From Owenia fusiformis (lineage: Eukaryota > Annelida > Polychaeta > Sabellida > Oweniidae): a DNA stretch of 64,000 bases. The stretch spans positions 29,444,926-29,508,925 of the forward strand of contig CAIIXF020000002.1 in the NCBI GenBank assembly GCA_903813345.2. Direction: 5' to 3'. Below are positions 1 through 11,954 of this stretch, one piece after another. A program made the position numbers and the translations under genes. The stretch's first letter is position 1. Each line of letters opens with the position of its first letter. Under the pieces are notes generated by a model. The model saw nothing but the letters and a program-made list of their open reading frames with translations. It made no database searches and was not told the DNA's origin.

Positions 1-35
1 TGGATGGAAATGTCATTTTTGTAATTGTTTATTGA

Positions 36-446
36 GGAGGATTGGCTCTCAGCGTTCCAACTCGATATTCGACCTTGACCTTGATCGATGACAGCATTGA
101 AAATGTCTTTATTTTCTGACATTATCAAGGTTATGACACCATATATTATTCAATGCTTTATTGTACTAAAAATCCCTTTCGGGTGAGTGTACAGCAAATA
201 AACATGATAAAATAAAACTAAAACTATACATACAATTACAATAACATACAATGCAAATTTTACATGGCATATAATGACAATATAATGTGATTGACTGATC
301 ATTAGATATATACCAACAATAAAGTATTTCAGCTACAGCATATCATCATTCTGAAGTGTCACATACCCGTATGAAACATATATCAGATATTTGCATTGGA
401 CATATATGACATAATATCAAGATGGGTCCCTGGGAGCTAATCCTCT
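36..446. mobile_element. GGAGGATT-type inverted-repeat element, copy 1 (diverged)
   Basis: The left end reads GGAGGATTGGCTCTCAG at 36 and the right end reads GGGAGCTAATCCTCT near 430-446, an inverted pair. The same termini recur at 40949-41246 and 56690-57036, and single ends at 13945 and 37593, so this is a dispersed family. No coding sequence is seen inside. The superfamily is not assigned. Confidence 0.5.
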
Positions 447-1149
447 TTGATTACTGATCAGGGGGGGGGGGAGATCTCCCAAAGTTCAGCCTTCATATTC
501 GATCACGTGGTACCCATGTGCTTGATCCATATAAGGCTTACATGACCATATAGGAATCCAACTGACCGTTGTCCGCCATTTTGAATATCATGTGATAGAT
601 CCATATAAGGCTCGTATGACCACATGGGATGGCTAAGGGGAATCCCTGAATACGATAGAATATGATAGTACATGTATTATGGGAGCTACTCACTTCTAGC
701 CCAGTCAAACTAATGAAAAAAATAGCTTAACCCAAAACAAATTGCAATAGAAATCAAATTAGGTTAGTTATTTACATTTATTAACCTTGAAATACATACT
801 AAAAATCTACCAAAATCGAAGTAGTGGAACAATGTTAAAATTTGAATTTATGAGTGCAGGACTAAAAAACATATTTCTTAAAACCGAGGTCTTATTTTTA
901 CATAATTTAGCTTGACCACGATTGGATATTGTTTTTCCTAGATAATGATATTAATTTAATAAAGAAAAGGTTCATTTGTCTTCTTTTTAACCCTTACAAA
1001 CCCAGAAAAAATTGAAAAAAATCTCTCAAATTTCGCATATACTAATTTGAATATGTGTTTTTATATTAATATCATTTATTATGGCATCAAATGATGTGTA
1101 TTTTATTGTACCTAAAAAGGTAGGATACTGTTTGTCTGCTTGACGGGTG
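447..1149. other. No gene recognised; AT-rich spacer
   Basis: AT-rich sequence with one poly-G run near 461-471. A short phrase containing CCATATAAGGCT occurs twice near 525 and 600. No exon-like frame or RNA gene was found. Confidence 0.5.
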
Positions 1150-1610
1150 GGTGGTGTTGCATTTTTCTTGAAATCACGATTCCTGGAAAACCACTTAATG
1201 GATTCACTTCAAATTTTCACAAATGTTACATGGAAAGAAGTTCTAGAGCTTATTAACTTTTTGGTGGCCATCTTGCATTCTGGAGGCCATCTTGGACGTT
1301 TTTAGATAATCTTGCCATCACAATTCCCCAAAAATCCCTCAACATATTTATTTCAAATTTTTCACATGTTACATGGTAAGAAGTTCTACAGCTAATAAAC
1401 TATTCAGAAGCCATCTTGCATTCTGGTCCCCTTTCAGTGGCCATCTTGCATTGTGGTGGCCATTTTGGAAGTTTTGGGATTAATTTTGTCATTGGCATTC
1501 CATGAAAACCACTTCATGGATTATCTTCAAAACTTTACTCATGTTACATGGTAAGATGTTCTACAGCTGATAAACATTTTGATGGTCATCTTGCTAATAG
1601 GGTAACCAAG
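1150..1610. repeat. Diverged tandem repeat, about 145-bp unit, about 3 copies
   Basis: Successive copies carry the phrases 'ttcaaattttcacaaatgtt' and 'gtggccatcttgcattctgg'. Anchors fall near 1253, 1396 and 1571. The same unit is found as four much cleaner copies at 23838-24432, so one satellite-like family sits at two places. It is not coding. Confidence 0.6.
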
Positions 1611-1621
1611 CCCACACTGCT

Positions 1622-1790
1622 CACTGCATCAAATGTGGAATTTCTAGTAATTTCTAGACGTGCTTAGTCGGTCTAGGAACTCCGTGTATCTAGAGATTTC
1701 TAGGCGTGCTTAGACGTGCTTAGAGCTGGCGTGGACAGAGCGTGACTAGAGTCTAGAAATCTCTAAGCACGCCGTGGTTAGACACAAGAC
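1622..1790 (+). mobile_element. Single end of a CACTGC-type inverted-repeat element
   Basis: Starts CACTGCATCAAATGTGGAAT, the same terminus as the element at 10810-11828. It carries several copies, in both orientations, of the subterminal motif (tctagacgtgctta and tctctaagcacg). No matching right terminus is seen, so it is a fragment or a folded end. Confidence 0.55.
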
Positions 1791-2107
1791 AAAATTAGTC
1801 GTTATTAAATTGCCATGTGAGATTTTGCGCTGTATATGGAAACATTTAAATTATAATTTACCGCATATGTGTTAATATTTCGTGTTTTGCTTGAGCTAAA
1901 TACGGGATATCAAATCAAAAAGAGTATGTTTTCACTTTATATCCGACTTGAGTCACGAAAAGTACATCGCAACATGGCTTCTTAATTGTTAACTTGTTAT
2001 AAATTAAGAGGGTCTGTTTAAATGGGTATTTCCACTAATCAACACCCATTATTTCGCATTGACAAGTACCAGGGCCGAATCCAGCATTTGCTAAGGGGAC
2101 TTTTGAA
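1791..2107. other. No gene recognised
   Basis: AT-rich sequence between repeats. A 64-codon open frame starting at 2022 runs into the tandem duplication that follows and is not credible as a gene. Confidence 0.45.
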
Positions 2108-2390
2108 TTATTCCAGGGGTGAGGTCACATTTGATATTTGCTCAAAAATTACACGAAAACTGCTCAAAATGGTGAAAGAATTATTGGCCAGGGGATACAG
2201 TATTATTTTTAACTAGACATCTCTATCGGCGAGGGGGGGGGCTAACTTATTCCAGGGGTGGGGTCACATTTGATATTTGTTCAAAAATCACACGAACACT
2301 GCTCAAAATGGTGAAAGAATAATTGGCCGGTGGATGCAGTATTATTTTAAACAATACATTACTGTCGGCGAAGGGGAGGGGGGGCTAACA
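2108..2390. repeat. 139-bp tandem duplication
   Basis: Two adjacent copies share 'ttccaggggtg-ggtcacatttgatattt' and 'ctgctcaaaatggtgaaag'. The anchor moves from 2111 to 2250. Each copy ends in a poly-G tract followed by 'gctaac'. Confidence 0.8.
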
Positions 2391-3290
2391 TATAGTTGAA
2401 ATTACAGAATACGCTACCTTAATTTTTGATAATCTATAAACATAATCTTGTCATAAACAACTACTGATTTATATATGTGAACGGATATTTGTAAATTTGG
2501 TTTAAAAAGAAACTGAATATAGGGTAAAAATGAGGGAGACACAGACGTCGGAAGAGTGGGGATAAAATCTAATCAACACTAAGCTGAGACAGAATGAGAA
2601 TCATATGTCTGGACTCACAAGATTTTCATAACCATATTTGTTGATTGCTCACGAAAACAAAAACAAATTTCAGGGTTCATTGTCATCACACAATATTTGC
2701 AAAATGGGGGAGTGCATTTTCCCAGGATTTAAAAAAATGCTTTACTTTAAATGTCGCCCCTCATACTAGCATACGCTTTAACTATCAGATTCAGTAGCAC
2801 CCTGCCCTTGATATATTAATACATAGTTTTCTTGTACCCCTTTTCAAAAATAAAACGAACTAAATACATAGTAATAATGATCTTGGAATTGATTTCTTTT
2901 ATCTGTAATCTAGATCACACAATAACTAATTAACTGTTTGATTGCGTTTTTGCTTCTTCAAAGACGGGATATCCCAAAATTACCTTGATTACAGCATTGG
3001 CTTTCAAGAGAGTCCATGATTGCAGTCTACATGGTCTATAGGCTATTTTTAATTCCTCGTTATTTTAGTTGTATATCTTTCAATCTGATTATCATATACA
3101 ATTTACTTTATAACCAATTTTACCCGTTTTTTGAACTTCAAAACTGTCACATACATATTGGTGGTCCCTAATCATATTAGGACCAATAACAAATAACATA
3201 ATTAAAACTGGAAAACATACAATACAGTCATATTCATCATATCTCATCAATTTCTCCGGTTTGTATCTCCCGGTAATCTTTATGCCTTGA
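2391..3290. other. No gene recognised
   Basis: AT-rich sequence; only short minus-strand frames of low-complexity composition. Nothing else recognised. Confidence 0.4.
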
Positions 3291-3700
3291 GCCACCCCCC
3301 CCCCTTACAGATACTTTAGATACACTTATTTTGACGCTACTTAATTTGACGAATTTGCTCAATTTCAAATATTGGCGGCTATTTAATTTGGCGGAATCAG
3401 GACTGTTTAATTGTTGTCTATGTTTATGCATGGGCTATCAAAAGATTCTCTTGAAAGCCCATGGTTTATGTCATTAGGACGGGTATTTACTAAGATATTT
3501 TCTGTATTTCTTTTGGGATAATGTATGACATGTTGATGACATGCTCTGTTGACAGGAAAAGGGTTTAAGTTTAATTTCTGAAGTGCATTTGACAAAAATT
3601 CCAAACTGAAATTTGACGGATTTTAATTTGGCGGATTTTCTGACTCCGTCAATCTGTCTAATTAAAACGGGAGCCAAATTAAGTATCTTCAGTTATATCA
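3291..3700. repeat. Dispersed AATTTGGCGGA-containing repeat region
   Basis: The phrase 'ttaatttggcgga' occurs near 3387 and 3626 with nearby 'aatttgac' variants, which suggests a degenerate element with related ends. A poly-C tract lies at its left side near 3295. Boundaries are unclear. Confidence 0.3.
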
Positions 3701-3747
3701 ATATTATTTTGTATCTAACTGACATTATAATTTCGAAGAGAGATTCT

Positions 3748-3836
3748 CCTGGCCGTACCCTTTGCATTCGTTTGACTTCACTTCTTAAAAGAGAGCTTCG
3801 TCTTTAACTAGACTCTGCACGCAGGGTACCTGGCCG
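3748..3836. mobile_element. 73-bp miniature element with 8-bp target duplication, copy 1
   Basis: The element occupies 3756-3828, starting TACCCTTTGCATTCG and ending CACGCAGGGTA, with terminal TACCCT/AGGGTA inverted. CCTGGCCG lies immediately on both sides (3748-3755 and 3829-3836). A second copy with a different duplication lies at 6679-6778. Two copies with different flanking duplications are direct evidence of transposition. Far too short to code for anything. Confidence 0.85.
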
Positions 3837-4129
3837 GGTCTGTTCGGGATTTCGAACATAATAAACTTAATTTGAAATTGAATCTAAAATTCTGTCAGAA
3901 TGGAATACATGGACCTGGTTACATTGTTTATCTTATTCTAAATGGACAAATAAGATCGCAGGGGCAGGAAACTCCCCCGTAGTTGACATTTTGTTCATAT
4001 AAAAGGCATTTGCATTAATCCTTTTGATAACTTTCATTCGTAGTTGGTCTCTTGACCCGAAACATTCTGGCTACAACAATACAATTGAGTTTTAGAGAAA
4101 AAATTGTGACTAACCGCCCTAAGAAGAAC

Positions 4130-4450
4130 GTTGGAGCTTTTAAAGACCACATTAAGCCCCTACTTTAACTAACATCCTAACCCATGTTAAAGCCAAGCTT
4201 TTCCAGGATATCTTCAATCAATCCTCAACCCCTGTTAAAGACCCATTTTACAGGGTGTCTACACCGGGGCCTACCCCCTTGACCCTCGTTAAAATCCTAC
4301 TTTTGAAGGTAACATACCCCTTCAACCTCCCTTCAAAACCCTACTTGTACAGGGTACCTCATCCTAAATCCCATGTTAAAGCCCTTATATTTGCCGGGTA
4401 CATACCCCTCCCTCTCAAGCCGTACTTTTGCTGTTCCCCAAAGCTGAATT
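4130..4450. repeat. Imperfect minisatellite, about 60-bp unit
   Basis: Repeated phrases 'cc-tgttaaagcc', 'ctacttttacagggta' and 'tacccct' recur about every 60 bp. The 112-codon open frame across it is an artefact of the repeat. Confidence 0.55.
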
Positions 4451-4599
4451 CATTTGTGAACTATTATTTTGCTATAATGAATCCTGGTGGATATGATATC
4501 TGTAAAATATACAAAATGTACATTATATATGCGGTCTGGGGTGTGAGGGGGTTCACTTTAAAAAAAATTTCAGTGGGGGGGTCTCACTTTTGACAATCA

Positions 4600-5574
4600 G
4601 AGACAACGGTCTCAAATTTGTTAAACAAAGCATGGAATGCCCCATGAACCAATTATGAATATTATCAAATGAAAACAAAATATTAATTCCTTATAATCCA
4701 AATACTTCCTTGTTTTTATAACTGCTGAACCACCTTGATTACAGAAGATATAGTGGAGTAGTCTAGAAATAGTTTGAAGCTTAGGACCTATAGCCATTTA
4801 TCATGTGGATCGACACTGTTTATTTATTTGCATAGATATGTTACTGGCCTTGGGGAGGCACATGATGCCTTCTAGCAATTTCAGATTGTATTGTTTGAAC
4901 TTCTATTTTGTTTAATGCACACTTCTGATCACCATATCAAAGCATTTGTATCGTAAAGATGATCATTCAAATAATTTTAATTGAGGAAAATGTAAATATA
5001 CAATTTACAATTCAATACATAATTTGCACGAGTCTTAGGTTTGAATGAATTAAAATGACGTAAGCTAAGTGTAAAATTTTTGAAAAAAGCCTATCAAAAG
5101 ACGAATTGTTTTTTAAATACTTTGCGAGGAAATCAATATTGATGTACCGTATTGAAGTCATAAACAACAGCTTCGAGATGTCAGCCCGAAGACTATCTCC
5201 CGGTTGTCATGTTTATCTAGGAAACTGGTGGTTGTAATCATAATGATAATAGGACACACGGCAAAAAATGTGTATCAAAATCCGTTGAAACCTGCTTACA
5301 GGTAATACATTTGTATTATCAAAAATACAATCTTGTTCTGACCATCGTGAATCCTGAACATTCCAAAAAGGGCATATTTTGTATTCACCTTGTGACTGTG
5401 TAACTGTGTCTAGGTGATCTTCAGTCAGTGACAGTTGTAGAGACTAGTTGCAACTTTAAAAAGAAAAAAAGAAAAAAGAAAAAAGACACTAGTTGCAACT
5501 GGTGATGTTTTCCATGGAAAGCCGTGAGCACGCTTTGCAAACTATCTCTGGACTCTCTCTCTCTCTGGACGGCA
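4600..5574. other. No gene recognised
   Basis: AT-rich spacer. Near 5440-5510 the phrase 'actagttgcaact' occurs twice around an A/G-rich tract. Nothing else recognised. Confidence 0.4.
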
Positions 5575-6075
5575 GAGGGGGGGGGGGGGTTGCGACGAGT
5601 GCGAAGGCACCCCCCCCCCAAATTAAAGCTTATAAAAATATAACCATTAGATAGAAGAAATTAGCTTTCAATTTTTTATTTGAAGTTTTAATCTCATTTT
5701 TGAAGAATTTTGAAAGATGCATCAATTTTTGTAAAATTCAAAATAAATCTTAACATTTTTTGGGCTCGCTTAATAAGTTATGCCACGATCGCACATCATG
5801 ACATCTTATTTCTTCCCAGTCCTGAGATGATGTTTCAGGTTAAACAGAAAGATGCTATGAGTATCAGAATGGGATCGCACCACATGGGGAGTAGTTTCCA
5901 GAAAGATTAGAATAGGGTGAATGTGGTAGCCTTGCCCAAGTCGTATCTTTTTCCTATCTTGATTTCTATTATTCAGATAAGTAAAAAGCTCTTTGAAAGT
6001 GTCCAAAAAATGATGAAAACTGCATGTGATTGAAATTTTGGCCAGTAAGAGTTCCAGCCCCCCCCCCATCTACCC
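5575..6075. repeat. Poly-G/poly-C bounded dispersed repeat, copy 1
   Basis: Begins with a run of about 12 G and ends near a run of C at 6060. It shares the block 'tttttgtaaaattcaaaata' with copies at 9441-9690 and 10915-11130, and 'gatgctatgagtatcagaat' with 33890-33915. Non-coding dispersed repeat of unknown class. Confidence 0.5.
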
Positions 6076-6678
6076 TTGGCTCTTATTACCATGGGCATGG
6101 AGGAAATTTAGGAGTCATTTTCAAATGCCCGATTACAAGATTACAGTGATTTATTTCCGCCCTTACATAACAGTGTTGTTGGTGGGCAGAGGAAATCGAG
6201 TATGTATTGATCTAGTTAATTAGTGATTACAGATAGATTAAAGGAAAAGTGACTTGAAAGTGAATTCTCAAAATTGAGAATTCTGATTGTAATCAAAACT
6301 ATATGAATTGATACTAATCGCACGGACATGGACTAGTATTTTGAATCATTTCATATCCTATCCAACAGCAAGTGAAATCATATGATCAAGCTACATTATT
6401 TATTGAAACTTAAATAAGGGAAATATTTTTTTACCTTTTATGTTAGTCTCAGATGTTGCTTGCAATTTTTTTGAGTTTTTGAGGCGTACTTATTGCCACT
6501 TGTGTAATCATTAGAGTTTTTAATGCGCACTTTTGGTCTATAGGCCTGTCATTGAGGTACATTCTAAAATTGTCTCTGTTTATCAGGTTGAGATTGGTCA
6601 TTTTGACTATATATAATTTTTAAGTTTTAAGCGCAGTTTTGGTCTATATGCTTATAATAGAAAACTTTAAGATGATTT
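6076..6678. other. No gene recognised
   Basis: AT-rich spacer with no exon-like frame. Confidence 0.4.
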
Positions 6679-6778
6679 GGTCTACGCTACCCTTTGCATT
6701 CGTTTGACTTGTAACTTCTTAAAAGAGAGCTTCGTCTTCGTAGTTTAACTAGACTCTGCACGCAGGGTAGGTCTACGC
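6679..6778. mobile_element. 82-bp miniature element with 9-bp target duplication, copy 2
   Basis: The element at 6688-6769 is nearly identical to the one at 3756-3828 (same TACCCTTTGCATTCG start and GCACGCAGGGTA end, plus about 9 extra internal bases). GGTCTACGC flanks it on both sides (6679-6687 and 6770-6778). With copy 1 this fixes the element ends to within a base. Confidence 0.87.
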
Positions 6779-7345
6779 CATAACAAAACCTTTAAAAAGA
6801 GGCAGGTATACTTTAAGTTCAAAATCCTATCAAAACGTAATTTGAATAAATGAACGTTTTATCCTCTTTATGGAACATTAGACCTTAATAACTCAGTTAC
6901 CATATTCGGGTGGGGTACATCTTTTACTTTTTACATTTTATATTGATCATATTTTTGCCCTCCGGCTACTGGGCAAAGTCCGATTACTGGTACAGAGAAG
7001 TAGAGCCCAATCTAGAAAATAAAAGATGGAATCATTACCCCCCCCCCCATACATTCACTATAATTAAGTCGTTGGTGAGTTCGGATGTTTTTCAAGTTTA
7101 GGTTTAAAAGTACTTTTATGTAGATATATATCTCCGATATCTATACAGTACATTTCCTGTAAGAATGTTGCAACGAAAATGGGGCAACAAGACCTGGGCC
7201 TAATGCATTTCTAGTTATCTGTTTTCCTGGTTTGTTTGACACAGAGACATGTTTGAAGTGGGTAAACATTGCAATCGGTATGTTTTAAGGAGGCCTCGGG
7301 GGGAATGACGACCCATGAAACCTAGAACCTAGATATAATATTTTC
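6779..7345. other. No gene recognised
   Basis: AT-rich spacer with one poly-C run near 7039. Confidence 0.4.
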
Positions 7346-7480
7346 AGGCCCGTAGCCAGGATTTACCGGGGGAGCGGTTTTACCATGGGGGGGGGGGGTT
7401 GCCAAGGGAGTGGGTGAGGGGGCTTTTTGACAGTTTTGGCAAAACATCATTTGGCCAGGAGGGGGAGCGTTCGCTCCCTC
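7346..7480. repeat. Partial GCCCGTAGCCAGG element end
   Basis: Contains 'ggcccgtagccaggattt' followed by a G-rich stretch, the same terminal motif as at 8062, 9019, 33423 and the complete short element at 36053-36268. No partner end was found here. Confidence 0.5.
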
Positions 7481-8053
7481 CGCTCCCCTTTGCTATCATC
7501 TAATGACGCTACAGAACAAAATAATACATTTGTCTCCGGAATTACTGGAAGTTTTAATAACATATTGTACAATTTCCTGGGAACGATAGATGTATGTGCA
7601 ATGTCCGAATAAATGATTGTGGTAAAGATTGCGATTTGCTAGATTCTGATTTTGGAATTTCTTTGATCAAATTGTACCTCACACGCAATGTCAGAAGTGA
7701 GATTGAATGTCCAAATAGCATAGTAAGAGCCCGACTAAGATTCATATCTTAAAATCTAAAGTCGAGTTTAGTCAGAGATTATAATTTCATTGGTAACCTT
7801 TAGTAATAGTTGTTTTATTTTAATGAGAGATTGATAAATTGGAACTAAAGTTGTAGCCACCATTTGTGAAGATTGCTGGGTCTAACACCTTAGTAGAGTA
7901 TACCCCCTCCCAAATCACAACCACGGTCTATTTTTTAATTAAAACTCTTTCCCTATCCTATAATGAAAATAAATATAATTGGAGTGAATTGCATGCATTT
8001 CGAATGAAGTTATCATATTTTTAGTATTTTATTAGTTCAAACAGGTTAACATA
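7481..8053. other. No gene recognised
   Basis: AT-rich spacer; nothing recognised on either strand. Confidence 0.4.
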
Positions 8054-9027
8054 AGATGCATGCCCGTAGCCAGGTTTTGGTTAGGTTTTGGCTCGACCCC
8101 CCCCCCCCCATCCACACACAAAAATATTTTCATGCTTAACCAACTTCGCATTGTGACCACAAGGGTGTTATTAACAAGACACCAGGGGTGGCCACGAAAA
8201 CAAGGGAGGGGACCCAAAAATTTCTGCGCTTGCACAGAAGATAATAAGGGCCCAAATTTTGAAAAATGGCCCAGTAATTCCCTCATGGTCCTAAAGTGAC
8301 TAGTTAGTTGATTTAGACGGAACAAAAAAAGAAAAAGTTTTGGGCTGATTTAATGCGTTCTGGGCGATTCTAGGATCAAAATTTATATTTTAGGTATTTC
8401 AAATGAATTGAATTTTTAGGCTTATTTGACGCATTCTGGGCAATTCTGGTGCATTCTGAGCGATTCTAGGATCAAGATATATGATTTGCGTATTTAAAAA
8501 AACTTTTTAGGCTTTTTAGCGCATTCTGGGCCATTCGGATGCGTTCTGATCGTTCTAGGGATCAAAATATATGATTTACGTATTTTAAAAAATCGAATTT
8601 TTAGGCTTATTTGACACGTTTGAGGGATTCTAGGATCCAAATATATGATTAATTAAAAAATCAGGGGCATGCTCCCCTGAAAAAGTTAAGATTTTTGGGC
8701 TGATTTAGTGCGTTCTGGGCAATTCGAACTCTATATAAATTGAATATTTAGGCTTATTTGGCACCTTCTGAGCGATTAAAGGATCAAAATATATGATTAA
8801 TTTCCGAATCATTTAGTTGCCTCGCTATTCTAGTCAATTTAGAATTTTATAAAAAAGAAAGTGGCAATCACATCAAAATACACCGTACATGTGTCACCAA
8901 ATGTTACCTTCTACCTCGAAATGTCAGAAAATTCTTCAAGAAAGCAAAAAAGGTAGGTCCACATTTTTTTAGGAGATATCTGAGCCCCCCGAGCCCCCCC
9001 CCCCCTGGCTACGTGCCTGAGATGCAT
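8054..9027. mobile_element. Non-autonomous inverted-repeat element with 8-bp target duplication (hAT-like)
   Basis: AGATGCAT flanks the element at 8054-8061 and 9020-9027. The left end is GCCCGTAGCCAGG and the right end CCTGGCTACGTGCCTG, its approximate inverse, with poly-C tracts just inside. The interior at 8340-8800 is a degenerate tandem repeat of about 100-115 bp ('cgcattctgggc-attct', 'gattctaggatcaaaatata'). There is no transposase. An 8-bp duplication fits hAT elements, but the class is inferred. Confidence 0.7.
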
Positions 9028-9440
9028 AAAAGTGACAAAGGGAAACATTTCCATTTCTAACTCTACAATTGTAATCATACATGTACATACCAGACGTATA
9101 CATGTGCATCATCAGGATCTTCACTGGACATTATAAACATGAGCGAATAGGGGAGGGGGGGGACTTGGATTACGTCCTTTAGAATGCAGGTTTAGAAAAC
9201 TGCAATAGATGCCATTTTTCATGATAGGGGGGTTATGAAGGAGCTTGTTCGTGAACGTGCAGAATTATGGTCCTCTTGGAAAGGGATTTTTGTTATGCTT
9301 TGAATGGAACAAGTTTGAAGAAAAACGGTGCAGTATGAGACTCGTAATCCTTGATTTTCAAACATCCGATAGGCCAAAAATTCAAATTAACGGTCGAAGT
9401 TAACACCGCGTGTTAATGTCCTGTTTAGAAAACAGAAGGC
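9028..9440. other. No gene recognised
   Basis: Spacer with a poly-G run near 9155. Nothing else recognised. Confidence 0.4.
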
Positions 9441-9690
9441 GTTACCAAGTGGGGGGGGGGGGGGGGTACGATGGGTGCTATAACCAATAAAAAATAGAAC
9501 CATGAGACAGAAGAAGGAAAGGGTAAAATGTTTTTTATTTTGAGCCTCTAGCTCAATTTTGAAAGAGGTTGCATCAATATTTGTAAAATTCAAAATAAAT
9601 TTATTGGTCTGTTTTAGCCACAATGGTACCCCCCTGACTGATAACCGAAATTCGTTTGGGCATCAACCCCCCCCCCCCCGACTGAAAACT
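9441..9690. repeat. Poly-G ... poly-C bounded repeat, copy 2
   Basis: Opens with about 15 G (near 9452) and closes with about 12 C (near 9668), so the homopolymers are mutually inverted. It shares the internal block 'tttgtaaaattcaaaataaa' with copies near 5740 and 11000. Confidence 0.55.
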
Positions 9691-10809
9691 GGCATGATTG
9701 TACCTTTTGAGATTCGATCAACTTGAGTTGTTCTGGGAAAATGAGGAGTCTTCAATGGTGCATCGACATAACATGGACTGGTGAAATACATGATGGTATC
9801 CCGATCATTGGAATGGTTAATGGTGCATTTGAAAAGTGCTCACAATGGTGAAAAGCTGCACGCTTTTGAAAGATCTAGACTTTTTGGCCGGGGGGGGGGA
9901 CTTTCACCAACCCTTCCAAAGGGACACGATATATTTCTCGAGGGCTCAGAGGGCCAGAGGTTAATATCATGTTGTCACAGGGTATAAAACCATAGGCCAT
10001 ATTCAATTCCGATCATGATATTCCTAACTCTCTTCAATGAAATCTGAAGTTCGAAGTCCATATCTAAACTTTGTATGATGAAACAAAACCAGAAGTCTTA
10101 TATCATAAGTCTACAAAATATCCGATGACTTAAAATGACATTTTGAAATATAAAATTTTATTGAATAATATAAGCACACCAGCATAAAAAAAATCAACGA
10201 AACAATATAACAGCGACCAAACAAAATCGCTTGTTGCTCAGATGTCTATGACTTTAACTGTGTCAGAGCATGATGATGAAATTACCATTCGTCTGTGTTT
10301 AATAGGCTCAAACAGAGCTTCATACTCCTTTCGTTTCAAAATCTCTTAATTTTCAAATGGGAGACGAATTCAATTTTTGTTAGCGAGTTTTGAGGTGAAT
10401 GCGATTTTTATGAGAGGGATTGGTCAGGACAATGCGATTTTCTTTTCGAGCGATGGACGATGGGCGGTAAACACAATATCGCGTCTTCATTACGTACCCC
10501 TTCCATTAGATTGGCAATCGTGTGTTTTCATTTCGAAGCATATCAATATTTAAATCTAATTATTTCCTCAATTGCAATGATAGATCTAGTAGTTCAGTTA
10601 TTTGTGATATTTGACGATATTTGACGATATTTGACAATTATTTCCTGCACTATAGGAGAAAGTACTCTTTAAAAAGGGTTTCAAAAAACTATTTTGAATC
10701 ATCGTTCTGTAATTGTGCAAAGGAGTTTTTGTTTTTAGCGTAACGTACACTGTATTTTAATTCTTGTTTGCTTAATAAGATTAATTTCAATATGAATCGC
10801 AAGTATGAT
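9691..10809. other. No gene recognised
   Basis: Mostly unique AT-rich sequence; 'tttgacgatat' is repeated three times in tandem near 10608-10640, and a poly-G run lies near 9890. A 68-codon frame at 9781-9987 spans that run and is not credible. Confidence 0.4.
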
Positions 10810-11828
10810 CACTGCATCAAATGTGGAATTTCTTGCAATTTCTAGACGTAGGATGGTCTAGAAACTCCACGTATCTACCGGGAGAGGCAACTTAAATGAA
10901 TATGCCAATTGCGTCCATAGGCGAAGCAAGGGGGGGGGGGGGTGCAATAAAGATAAAACCATGAGAAAGAAAAAGCTCAATTTTGAAGAAATTTTTGTAA
11001 AATTCAAAATAAATCTTATTTATATGGCTTGTTTATGCAACAATCGCAACCCCGTGACTGAAAACCGAAAAGGTTTTGGTGATCGCACCCCTCCCCCCCA
11101 TCCTGAATGAAAGCTGGCTTCGCCCCTGCCCTATATCACGCCCGGTGATCGTGAATATGGGACGGAGGGGGGAGCAGGCAATTTCTGCTAGGAAATTCAA
11201 CAAATCTGGAAGATTTATTTTTTCAAGAAAAAGTTTACTATTGAATTGCTAAATGGATAGGCGCACGGTATGGTAGAATATGTTAGGTTTTCTGGGATTT
11301 TTTCTGAAACGATACGCATCTAAGGTATGAGATCTATTAAAAAAGGCGCAAGGCCATCAACAGGCACAAATCAACGTTTTTGCTATAAATCAAGCAACAA
11401 TGGACTACACGACCTGTAATAAATACTTGTAAGTGATGTTATCATAACTAGATTAATGCCATTGCTCAATTTATAAAATAAGTTTCCATACGTAAAATAA
11501 AAAATAATCGAAAATAATTAAAATGGGACGGAGGGGGGGGGGGGGGAGGGGACGGAGGGGGGGAGTTATAATTCTATAAACTGAAACAACTTCACACGAT
11601 AATTACTTTATTCTAGATTTCAATCATTAGTCTCAAGGCGTGCCAAGACTTTTCGTCACACTCTAAGCACGTCTTTGCACTGCGTGTGCTTAGACGTGCC
11701 TAGAGATGTCTAGAGTTGGTTTCATCGCGTACCTAGACGTGTCAAAACTAGTCACGCCTAAGCACCCGGCGTGCTTAGACTTAGTTTCTAGACGTGCTTA
11801 GTCTAGAAATTCCATTTTTCACGCAGTG
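10810..11828. mobile_element. CACTGC-type inverted-repeat element, about 1.02 kb, with nested insertion
   Basis: Left terminus CACTGCATCAAATGTGGAAT at 10810; right terminus reads AATTCCATTTTTCACGCAGTG at the end, an imperfect inverse. Both ends carry subterminal motifs of the form CTAGACGTGCTTAG, especially dense at 11627-11815. A poly-G/poly-C repeat (10925-11130) appears to be inserted inside. No transposase frame is seen. The related end at 1622 shows the family is dispersed. Confidence 0.7.
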
Positions 11829-11954
11829 GCTATGTATGAGGTACAATACTGTTATTAACCCTGTGCCTTGTTCTACATTGTACTCATATATTTAGACACA
11901 ATGTTGATTGGTATTGTACAAGTTACTATTGTCAAGTGGTAAACACGATACAAA

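Noticed and set aside
4255-4593. 112-codon plus-strand frame
   Set aside because: It lies over an imperfect 60-bp minisatellite and has no recognisable features.
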